Source: Yamagishiella unicocca (lineage: Eukaryota; Chlorophyta; Chlorophyceae; Chlamydomonadales; Volvocaceae). From it: DNA of 64,000 nt. The DNA lies in assembly GCA_003116995.1 (NCBI GenBank), contig BDSL01000064.1, forward strand, positions 186,001 to 250,000, in the 5' to 3' direction. Below the pieces are notes generated by a model. That model had not been told where the DNA came from, did not search any database, and worked only from the letters and a program-made list of their open reading frames with translations. This document shows, one piece after another, positions 46,601 to 58,600 of the stretch. Both the position numbers and the translations under genes were made by a program. Position 1 is the stretch's first letter. The number at the start of each line of letters is the position of its first letter.

Positions 46601-49600
46601 GGCTGCAGCCATACAATATACGACCACAACGGTCCACGCACAACCAGTGCCTACAGGCCGGCGTGGTGCTGGGCCCGGTGTGGTCGTCAGCCCTGGTAAC
46701 CTTCGTCCGGTATTCCTTTCGTAGGTCATTTGTCGACAGCTGAACTACTTTGGTGGACGTCTTACCACAACAACTACCATTACCAATTACGGAGCAGCTG
46801 CTGACGGCGTCCCCATCTGGCTCCGAAACATGGGCTGCAACGGCAGCGAGACGTCTATCACCGAGTGCCCCAGGGGGATGTCTTGGGGCGAGGGCGGCTG
46901 CGGCTCGGGCAGGGGCTGGGACCACTACAGCTACGACACGGGCATTATGTGTGACCAGCTCCAGCAAGGTGCGTGCGCGCGTATGTGCGTATTCTGGCGG
47001 CGGGGCTCGCTCAAGCAACCGACGCACGTCTTCGCTTGTTGCTTGCTTCTCTTGGCTCGTTCGGTGGTGCGGGCATACAGGGGGGAGACCCCCTCAGTTC
47101 CCCAACACACGCTAGGGCTACGCCCAGCGACACTATTATTATTATTATTATTCTCTTGGCTCGTTGCATTCCAGGTGGTGGGGGTAGCTAGCCCCCCCCC
47201 AGCTGTCGCGAGCCCTTCCGTTATCATGTACGCACAACTAAGTGGCACCTGCCGAATTTGTTGCAACAAACGACCAGTTGTTTACTTAAAGTGCTTACTA
47301 CGCATCTGCTTACTTGTGAGCCATCAGGTGTGCTGTCGCAACTGGAGGTCGACTCGGGGCAGCAGGACCCAGCCAAGCTAGGCGATAGCTGGCAGGTGAG
47401 CGTTGGGTCGTCGTCAATTGCCTACCTGTGCTGCCGCAATCAGTAGCAGCACCTGGCTGGATGTTATATAGACACGTGTGCGTGATGGACGACGCCGCGG
47501 TGGGCTGCCAGCAGGCGGGACAGCACCTAATCAGGACACACGAAGGTCCGGGCCGCCGCAGTTGCTTGATAGGAGCAGCAGCTGGCCAGAGGATAGGCAC
47601 GTGTGTGGACGACGGCGGCGGTGTGCGCGTAACGAGTCGTCCATATGCACATTGTTTGCTTAACAATTCAACCCGCCCAACCATTAACGTACCTAAGCCC
47701 GAGAGGGTGAGCTAGCGGTTGGTTGGTTGGTCGGTTGGTTGGTTGGTTGGTTGGTTCATGTTACGCACGGGCGCCGCTCCGCCGCACGCTCTCACAACTG
47801 CTTCACATCAGCCCAATGGAGCGCCCCTCACGTGCGTGTAAGGGCATCGCCCTAACCTCCTGATGGCAAAGGCATGCGCACAGTGCAACCGAATACCTCT
47901 TTGTCTGCTGTGCTTCAACAGCAGTTCGCGCTCGGATTTATCCTAACCCAACCGGCTCCACCCCTTCCTTGCTTCTTGGCCACGTTGATGGGTGGCCGGC
48001 AGGCTCCGCTGCGTTGCCCCGAGTCCAGTCTCCCCTCCGGCCTCGCACTGCAAGTCGACAACCCGCCCTGGGATGCCGGTTACGGTAACGACAGCGCCGG
48101 CGTGATTGGCTTCAACCTGCAGTGCTACCAGGTGGGGGGCTGCAGGCAAAGATGGGGGGCGTTCTGCGACGTAAGGGTTGATGTCTTCCTTCTGGCGCAC
48201 ATCCCACAGCGCATGACTCAGCAATGCAGTACAACCGATCGCTATTCATGACGGACGGTTGATGTGCATCAGCGCGCGCGCCCGCAACCTAAGGGGCCCA
48301 ATCGTGCGTATCACACACGTCGAGCGCACATTTGCCAGAACACAAGCCACAGCGAGCTTGCGTTCGGGCGAACCCATCTGTTTTGGGAGCAGGAAACCAC
48401 TGACGTATGTTCAAATATTATTTCGTCATTCCGATGCCGCTGCTGGATTCGTGTCGCAGGACGCATTGCTGGTGTCGGTCCAGCCGCCTGAATCCACATG
48501 GCCGTGGTCGTACGTCGGGACGTGGGGGCCGAACCGCACCTGCGCCGTCAACACAACAACCACAGCGACGGGCACTGTTGCCGTACTACCGTACTTCACG
48601 GGCGCCCGCCTCCGTGTGCTCGGGGCACTGAACGACTCGACGGACGCCATCGACGAGATGGGCGTAACGGACGTCGAATTCCAGTGCAGGTAGTTGGGAA
48701 AGTAGTTCTGGGTCTTAACGCGTGCACTGCTATCCACCCATCTCCAGATCGATAGATGGATGGGCCTGGCATACATGTATGCAGCATGTGCGTCCTGCGC
48801 CTGCATCGATGCATCGACGGTGATGACTGCATCGACGGTGATGACTGATGATGACTGGTGTTGTGGGGAGCTCGATGTGTTTATCCCCATGTGTTTAGCA
48901 CGGGATGGGGGCAGGACCCTTGACATGCCCCGCCACCGACACATGCTCCGCCGCCGCCTGCTCGTATGACTTTGAATGCCTGCTGCTGCATCCCCATTTT
49001 ACGTCCTTGCACCGCCCCTCGTATTGCTCACAGCGACGGCCGGACCGTGCTAGGTGGTGGCCTCGCCAAGGGGGTGTGGGGCCAGTGGGCCACATGCCCC
49101 GCTGGCAGCGTGGTGTGCGGTGTGGCGATGCGCCTCCGGGCTTGGGCGGGAGGCGGTCTGCAGGTGATGGTGGTGGTGATGAGGCGGCGGCGCGCTGCGT
49201 GCTGCTGCTGTCGGACGTCTAGATAGGCGAGGAGCATTAGCATTAGCAATGGGTCCCATGCACAGTCTACCGGTAGATTCCATCTGCTGGTGGATAGCAG
49301 CTCGATGCGAAAGGCGTCTCGCTCGGTCGGTGGCATGTGTGACGAACCGTGTGCATTGATTGATTGCTGTTGCTGCTGGGGGGCACCTCGGCGTGCAGTA
49401 GTAGGCAAGCCCAGCGGTCGTGTGGCGTACGTAATTAGCGCAATAAGTAAAAATGTGCCCCTCGCCTGCCTGCCTGCCTGCCTGCCCACACCTGCCTCTG
49501 CCTGCTAGCACACCGACTAGGCACCTTCACCCCGCTCACCCACCCGTGTGGACAGGGCACCTACGATGACACCGGACTGACCGGACTGCGGCTGTCCTGC

Positions 49601-52600
49601 TGCGCTATGCCCATCGGTGGGTGGATTGCGTCGAGCGATCGAGCGAGGGTCATACTTGTTTTTTTCCCGCCATCAAACAAAGAAGCACCCATTCACCGCA
49701 GGTGGGCCTAAAAAGGACTGGCCAAAGCATTATTCTATTTATGCGCTCTGCTCTAGTAAGCCCCCATGCATCATCATCATGTAACCTGTGAAGCCAAGCA
49801 ACATGCCCGATATGGACGTACCCTACATCGGTTTGGAGACCAGCGGCGGCCTTTTTCTCTGTACATTTGTTGGGACTCCTAGATGACTGTCCATCTTATG
49901 TTTACGAAGGAGTCGCGTGTGGCATGCTTTGTGCGTGTGGGTCCCTCCCTTCGTGTTGCGCGCTCAGGGTTCGAATCAACGCGCGCTCGGCGCATCGTTC
50001 GGCTGGCGGGCGGCACCTCCACTATGGAGGGCCGCGTGGAGGTGCTGGCTGCGGGCACCACCACCTGGGGGCTTATTCACACGGACGGCTGGGACGCCAG
50101 GGACGCGCACGTGACGTGCCGGGCGCTGGGCTGGGCCACCGGTCGTCCAGTGCCTAATGCTGGCTACATGTACGGCTTCGGGCTCCTCCCCTTCCTGTAC
50201 ACCAACATAAATTGCAAGGTGAGCCCTATCTGTCATGGGTTGGGCTTTGTGGGATGCCAACTTTATATGTGGCGTGTGGATCCACTAGGCCCTCGCCGAC
50301 ATGACAAGCATGGATTCGAATAAAGACGGCTTGTATGTGTAGCCTGGCTATCTAGGACGGACAAAGCGCGCCGCTCGCTGTTGATGATCGTCTTAAATGC
50401 CTGCTGCTGTCTGCTTGCTTCGTTACAGGGTACGGAGACTACATTGAGGCAGTGCCCGGTCGGGAACTGGACCTATCCCCCTGGAAACTACTATAGGGGA
50501 GATGCAGCGGGTGTCATCTGCAGCGCGGGTACGTGTTCAGCGAGATGACGTCGGTTCAGCCGATGCAATTATTGTTGCCAAGCCTTCGTTCATTGCTGCT
50601 TGCTGGGCGGGCGGGCACTTCTATCTTCAGCAGGCTTCCATACATGCCCGCTCGACATCCGCTTTCTCATTTGAATCCGTACCCATACCCGGCACTTAAT
50701 GAGGTCGGTCTCAGGACAGCGAGCGAGATGGTTGCGTGCGTGGGTGGACTCTTTGGCAAAGGCGCGCGTCAGATGCATGATCATAAGTTCATAACGACGT
50801 GGCGTCGAATAATCGCTTTCTACTCGCTCTTCTGCCCACTGCCCCGCCCCCCACCTGCAGTTACACCTCCTGCCTGGGGTACGGCACGACTGGCCGACGA
50901 GCTAGGGGGGACCGCCATGTCGGGCATTGCCGGCCGTGTGGAGGTGTACTGGAACTACGCCTGGGGCACTGTCAGCAAGGGCTCCTCCTGGGACAACAAG
51001 GCGGCTACCGTAGTGTGCAGGTAGATAGATAGATAGACAGCTAGATAGATAGACCGCTAGATAGCCAGCCAGCTGGGTTCACTGCGCACGCCCTTGCTGA
51101 TTAGCGACATTTTGGGGGCTTCCGCTTGCTGGCGTGCTGGCTGTATGTCATGTAGGTTTTTAAATAGTATGCCGGTGCGTGGTGCGGGCATATAGTGGCG
51201 GAGTCCGCCCCTCAGTTCCCCACCCCATTCATAACACGCCAGGCTCCGGCCGGCGTAGTATTGTTATTATTATTTGGACAGTGTGAGGACACGCGTGCGG
51301 ACGACCTGCCGACATTCCGCTGCTACGACCTATGTATGTTATCGCAGGTCGTTAGGCTATCAATGGGGCGCCGCTGCGAGTGGCGATGATTTCGGTGGGT
51401 TGGCCCCCACAACTCCTCAAGCTGTCGTGGCAAACGAAGTGGACTGCAAGGGAACCGAGGCGACGCTGGTCCAGTGCGCCAGCCAGGGCTTCGGCACATA
51501 TCAAATCGACCACATGTACGACGCGGGAGCAGTCTGCACAAACGGTGAGCGAGGCTGCATTTTTAAACCAGCAGACTGTTTGCCTGCTGTGTGAGTACAC
51601 AACGTGATCGGCCTGCAGCTACTGCAGGCGCCCTCGCGCGCAACACGTCGCTGGGGCCCCTGCCTCGGGCCCCTGCCTGGGTTCATCCTAATCGGCAGCA
51701 GTGAATTTACCTTGAAGCAAAAACATACATGTTAAAGACGGGAACTGTAGTGAGGGGCTTAAACTACCTCCAGAGAGGAAAGGTTGGCAAGGGCTTGACG
51801 GCGCGACAGCGAAAAGGAAAGCCAACCAAGCATGTAGCTACGGATTCCTGTTTCCTTGCATGCATGCCGGAGTTCGGTTAGCTTTGCTGGGGGAACAGAA
51901 ACCTCCAAATAACCCAACCTACTGACATCCCTCCGTCCATGCTTGCACAGAGAAGCCATTTTCCAGTTGACGCCCGTGCGTGCGCTCGTACTGCATTTTA
52001 CGGCTCATTGCATCCCGCCCGCTCACTGGACAGACACGTTGCCGAAACCCGGGGACATTCGGTTGCGCAACGGGGCCTCTCCATCGGAGGGCCGGGTGGA
52101 GATCTTCCTCAACTACACGTGGGGCGAGATAACCTTGTTTTCGGAGACGTATGGCTGGTCGACCTTCCCATATTACTTCGACGACTTTGATGCCAGCGTC
52201 GCGTGTCGTCAGCTGGGCTACAAGCGTGGACAGTCACGAGCCGGAGCAGGCTGGGGCGGCGACTACACTAACCGCCCCGTATGGCTGAGTGACGTCATCT
52301 GTAACGGCACCGAGACCTCTCTACTGGGGTGCCTGCCGGGCGCCAACAACAACACCTGGCGCAGCCGCTCATGGAACTACGGTGTCTACCCTGCTGGCGT
52401 CATGTGCCGAGCGGGTGCGTAGGATGCGTGGGAGCGTAATAGGTGTGCGCGCGCGCATCGGCTTGGTTCGTTTCGTCCGTTATTACTTTACCTACTTTTT
52501 GGCAGTTGCTCTTGTGGTGCTGGTCTCGCTCCGTCTTTCTTCCTCAGTTGGGGTAGTCATCATAGGCGTCAGCCGCCATGGCACCGGTGAAATCTTGGTA

Positions 52601-55600
52601 GGGGTTGGAGAGACGAAATATTTTGCTTTGGCGTCTTGAATGCGGCGCGGAATGAGCACATCGCAACTTGCCACCATCCAATCCTCGGTGTTCCCCACCG
52701 TCCCAACGCTAGCCCGTTTGCCTCAATCCTCCTACCACCATCAATCATCTGCCCACCAGATACCATACCCGACGGCCAGCTGCGCCTGGTGGGATCATTG
52801 GCGCCACAAATGGGGCGTCTAGAGGTGGCAGTGGGCGGCCAGTGGGGCTCAGTCGACCTGACCGGCTGGGGCTGGCCCGAGTCGCACGTCGCTTGCCGTA
52901 CCCTCGGCTTCAAGAGTGAGTGCGTGTATGTTTAATTGCCGGCGCAGTGTGTAACAGCCGTAAATATGTGGCCTACCACGAAGACGGTCATCCCAGGCCT
53001 TGAATGAACACATACAACCCCTGCATGTGTTCATTTTGGGTTGTTCGTTTTCCGTTGAATTTCACGGCTTCTTAGCGGTAAATTAATTAACATACCCGCT
53101 GGACGTGTTCACAGGCGCATACGATATGAAGCCTGGTATGGGGGAGGCCAGCTATCCAAGTGACATGTCGCTCCCAATGTGGCTGTCCGGAGTCAAGTGC
53201 GGCGGCTCTGAGACGTCACTGGCCGATTGCCAGGGAGGCAAGACGTACGGACCATCCTTGAGCAGTCAACAGCAGTACGGCCAGCCAGTGACAGATGATC
53301 GGCGAGTAATCCTGACCTGCTCGAACCAGGAGCCGCCAGCTCCCCTGTCGATGCGCCTCACTGGAAGCACGGTGCCGTACGTCGGCCGCCTGGAGGTGCG
53401 GTGGAGTGGGTGTGGGAGTTTACCGCCAAGCCGCCGCGTGTGCAGCCAATGCAAGGTGGCACATCGTAGGCGTGCGTGCGTGCGTGTACATGAATGCTAT
53501 ATGCATCGTGATGGGTTAAATACAGGCAGGTGGCATCGACGTAACTGGCACGACTGCAGGCCTGCACACGTGGTATGATGTACACGCACATCTACCAGGT
53601 GCCACCTCGCATGACCCTCCCCTGGCTAATCTTGCTTAACGGCCGCCGCGTTGACTGCTGCTGCAGGTTTGGTGGGCCGGCTCGTGGGGAACCCTGTCGT
53701 CGACAACCAACCCTTACAGCGGAATAGCTGCCCGTTTTGGGGCACAGGAAGCTGCGGTAGCATGTCGTACACTGGGTACGTAATTAAGGGCTCGGGCGCA
53801 AGCTGGCCTCAAGGTGTCCTAATTAGGACCTAGCCAGCTGACCCACGAACCGCTTGCACTTCCCTGGACAGGTTACGAGCCTCTGTACGGCAACACATCG
53901 GACGTGCTGCGTGCTGATGGGTTCCTGGTACGTAATTGCCGTACGCGTATGTATTACTGGGTCGATCTCGCAGCTGAGCGTGGGCCATTGCACAAAACTG
54001 CTGCCGCCTAACTGCCGCTGACACCGGAGCGAGGTGGCAAATCACTGCAAATCCGACGGTCGGTGCTCGCAATTTCATCCTCCTGTCCAACCTTCAATTC
54101 CGTGCAGGAGCCTGCCTCAAGGTTTCCCATCCACTACTACAATCTGACCTGCACTGGCAACGAGCAGATGTTGTGGGATTGCCAAGGCTACGATGGCACC
54201 GCAGGGCGCACGGACTTCGGCTTCATCGTGTCTGGGTCCTATGTCGACCCCAGATATGGACAATGGGTGGACGAGTTAGGCTTGCATAGCTCCGACGTTG
54301 GAGTGGCCTGCCGAGCGCCGTCCAACAGTGAGTGACTGCCCAAGGGACGAGCCTGCATGCCGCAAAACGTGATGTATGAACAGATAGAAGGATTTACCGC
54401 GCCTACCCTCGCCTCGCTTGTGCCCACAGTTACAAGGTCGCCGCCTCCTCCGCCGAGGCCACCACCCAAGCCACCATCGCCTCCCAGCCCCAGACCACCG
54501 AGTCCACTGCCCCCCAAGCCGCCCAGCCCCTCGCCTCCTCCGCCCCTGCCCCCCAGCCCCCCTCCCAACCCCGCTCCCCCGAGGAGCCCGAGGCCGCCAC
54601 TCCCAAGACCTCCGGAACCGCCCAACCCACCACCGCGTCCACCAAGCCCTGGACCCTGTACGTTGGGTTGCAGCGCAACGGGGTTGTAGCGGTGTCTGTC
54701 AACTGAATAACGTCTTGGAAGTTACGGCCACGTGCTTCATGTGCATATTTGCGCACCGATTTCCCGCAAAACGTGTCGCGATGATCCAAACAACCTTGCA
54801 TGCCATATATGTGATGTAATTCTTTCGATCGTTACTACGTCGTCTGGGGCAGCGACTGTGCCAAGCATTAACTCGCCGCGAACGTACTTGGGAACGCCGG
54901 TACTTGTCGCACTTAGCTTTACCCGCACTAAGCGATGCGACCCCCTGTCGCTGTCCCTGCGCTCACTCTCCTCTTGCAGCACCCCCGTCGCCGGGTCCAC
55001 CGCCCTCCCCGCCGGCCCCACCGTCACCCCCGTTGCCTCCACCTCCGCCTGGGCCTCGCTTCGAGGTCACGGTGGTCGTGCCTAGCGTGCTTCCGCTGGC
55101 GGGCGGCACACTGACAGTGGCGGGGCGCTTTGATGTGGACACCAACGAAGGGTCAGGAGTTGTGTTCGCTTGCCGATTCATCCTCACAGACCCAGTAACG
55201 GGATCCGTCCAGCGATCCAACGTTACCGTAAGTGGCTGCTCACATACATGCCACTACTGCTCGCTCTACATACATATTACTGTCGCTGCTATCCACCGTA
55301 AGCTGATTGATATCTGCAGCTCAAATCGCCATTCCTCTTGGTGACAGAAGCCTCTAACTCAACTTCTAACTCAACCTCTATGTTTTACGTTACTGCATAG
55401 CTGCCCAGGCTTGCGTAATAAACACGTACTTGTGCCTGGATATGTTTCTTTCCCGCTTGACCGCTGGCACTTCTCGATTGGCTCAAGCAACTGACTGGCC
55501 CTCCTGGCAACCTTCCTCCTGGCCAGGCCGTTCGCTCCTCGAGCTCCGCGCTGCTCTGTCAGGCCCCTGTCCCCGCCAGCTCCGCCGCAAGCCTGCAGCT

Positions 55601-58600
55601 CAACGTGTCACGCACCCCAGCACGGCCAGGGATGGGCGCTCGCCCCGAAGTTATAGTGTACGGCGATTTCATCACGTGAGTACGATGTCCACTGACTGCA
55701 GGCTGGGCGCGGATACGTGCGTGGTGTCACACCAGGGGGTTTGGAGTGCGTTGGGCCGGGGTTCCCTCTCGTCTCTCCGGATGTTTGCCTTGGATGTTTG
55801 CTGTCAGCAGCCCGTCCTGATTGCTTCAACGAAGCAATCTGAAAAACGCGTTCCCGCCTCGTTCTGGAATGTTCTGTTGCAACGACAGGTACTACGGGCC
55901 ATGCCCGCGCGACTGCAGCGACCACGGTATTTGCCGGCTGGGTGTGTGCACCTGTAACCAAGGCTGGACGGGCAGGGACTGTGCCACTGAGGTGCCGCTG
56001 CTGCAAATTTTGAACGTTGAAGGTGCGATCATGCGGGTTGTTATTTCCCACTTGCGCTTTCAATGCCACCCGACCTGGCTCCTGCCCTGAGCGGGCAGCT
56101 TGGATAGACTATATGCAGAGACCTACTGTACTGGGTATATGTGCTGGATCGTCTGGGTAAAAAGGGGGAGTGTTTGGGTAGTCTGTTAAGTTCATCACCT
56201 TCAGGATAATGGCAGCAGATCTATTCAGTATGTGAACAACAGCATGGATCCTTGGTTGCAGGTGGCGCCGCGCCAGGAGGCCGGCTGACGCTTACTGAAG
56301 GGACGAGGTGGACCGCTCAGCCTCGCCTCGCCGTCGAGCTGCGAGTCGCCTGGATTCTGTCCACTGCCTTCACCGGCATACGCATCAATGAAACCTCGGG
56401 CGCCCTAGTGTGGCCAGCGGCCGCTGTTTGGGACATGGGCGGCTCTCCAATCCTCCTGACCGTGTCTGCCGTGGCTTACGATGGACGAGCCACATCGTAC
56501 AGCTTCTACATCTCTGTCATGCCGCTGTACGGCATTGCCGAGCTGCGGTTGTCTTCGGGTTCCCGTGTGGTCCCAGGCAGCCGAGTGGCCGTGACTGGTC
56601 GGGTTGCGCTGACCCTGCAAGCGATTGCTGCGGGTAAGCTGACGACGTCACTGCTCGTGTTTTTTGCGAACGCAAATCCTGCAAGAATGTAATCCCGTCC
56701 GACTCGGTGGACTAGTAGTTGTATGATGTGGAGACTGCTAAGAAGCCCCGCTCGCCATGCATTGGTGCCCCCCAGGTGCCAACACGGCCACGCCGTTGTC
56801 AGGCTTGCCAGTGCGAGTGCTCACCCGGCAACGGAGCGCATTGGCGGCGGCAGGGAGCACAGACCCTGCGTTAGAGGGTTTCCAGGAGCTACCCTGCAAC
56901 ACAAATGTGAACGGCTCGTTCTCCGCTGACTGGCAGATCCCTCAGAGCTCCCGCGGGTGAGGGCAGTGAGCGACGGGCCGTGTGGGCTCATGCTTCGGGC
57001 AAGGATGATGCTCCATCCACACTTTGATGGCCCCGACTTCGGTGTCTCGCCTGAGAAATCCTTCTCAACATGCTGCACACAGGTTGCAGGAGGTGTTTGC
57101 TCTGCACCCCATGGCACCGGTGGATGAGCTGGCGCCGGCCCCACCCGACAACGGCACGGCCCTCTTCCAGCGGAAGCTCATTCTGTCAGTCCCCTTCATC
57201 TTCGCCTCCATCAACCGCGATGTTGGCCTGGATCCGCGCTACGCGCTGCCGACGCTGCTGATGGACCCGGGCCGCAGTGTGCAGCTGGACCCCTTCGCGC
57301 GCCTCGTCGGGTCCTTGGAGGTGAGATCGCGGAGGGCAGGAAAGCGGCGCGGTACCAGGATTGCAGCTTTGCAGGGTGGAGTGATGAGCGACTGATGGAC
57401 TGACTGCTCCGAGAAAGGGGTAGCGCACTGTTCCCTGCCGGCCTTGCTGTTTTTTGCGGCGGCAGCTGAGCATGTGTGTACACCCCTGCCAACGACTGTC
57501 TTCCCGCCACGTCCCTCGTGGCCAACCAGGACCTTCGCCTCGCGGTCGCGACGGTGCGGCTGAGGCTGGTGGCCTTCTCTGGGCCGCTGCCCAACCTGCA
57601 AGCTAACGCCAGCCTCTCCGATGGCGCGCCTGTTCCTCTGTGTGGTTCCTTTGTGACGGACGCAACGGACTCGGAGACTGCCGCTCTGTGCCAGGGCGTG
57701 CAGAACGCGAGCGCGCCAACGTCCCCGGGGTCGGTCGGTCTGCGGCTACGCGTGCAGACCACTTTAAACGTTGGATCGGGAGCCACGGAGTACGAGGTGA
57801 GCGGTGCTGGACTCGGTGGGCTGGCCACGATCTAGGCACTTAGCCCAGGCTGTGTCGTATGTCGGGCAACGTACGTCATCGATCCATGTCAACACTAAAG
57901 CGTATATTATTGTAGTTACTATTACTGCGTATCCGGAACAAGGTTGAATCGTCCGACTTTGTCACGCAATTAAAAGCTACAGAAAGTCTAAATTCTTCCA
58001 GTACTGTCACGAAACCAGCCAAAGCGCCGTAGTACATGGCTGCTGACGATACGCCCTTCTGTTTCCGCGCGCAGCTGTCGATCGACCTCCGCGGCGGTGT
58101 CAGCGGAGCCTCTGTCACCCTGCTGATGCGGGTGCTGGTGGACACGGAGCGGGTGCTGCTGGTGGCAGAGCCCCAAGGGCGCCTGTCGGTGGTGCTGCCG
58201 CCTGGGGGTGCAACCAACGTGCACCTCACCATCACGAACAGGGGCAACGTCGCGTCCGGGTGAGACTGGCGGCTTGCAGACTTCTGCCAGCAATGAACAT
58301 CCTGTGCCTTGGGGTCGGGCCGGGCTGCTGCTGCTGCGAAGGCTCCTCTTGCCCGACCACCCTAGCATCGATGCCCTCTATCTCATCGGTGCCCATGTAA
58401 TCTGCTTGGCCTCGGCAAATTTTATCCACCTCTTGGTTCAGAACTGCTGATGCCCTATATCCCTCTCCCCCCCGCAGGACTCTGAACCTCCCTGCAGTGC
58501 CCGCCGGCTCATGGTTCGTCCCGCTGACGCCTCTTCCGATGGCCGCACTAGCCCCGGGAGCGTCAGCCTCCCTGGAGTTTCGTCTGGCGGCTCCGGTGAC

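Noticed and set aside
48426..48944. Minus-strand open frame opposite the VOMI exons
   Set aside because: The plus frame has VOMI motifs and consensus splice sites.
54239..54801. Glycine-rich minus-strand frames opposite the PPSP linker
   Set aside because: Shadow of the PPSP exon 54430-54657, which is in phase with SRCR 14 and the next exon.
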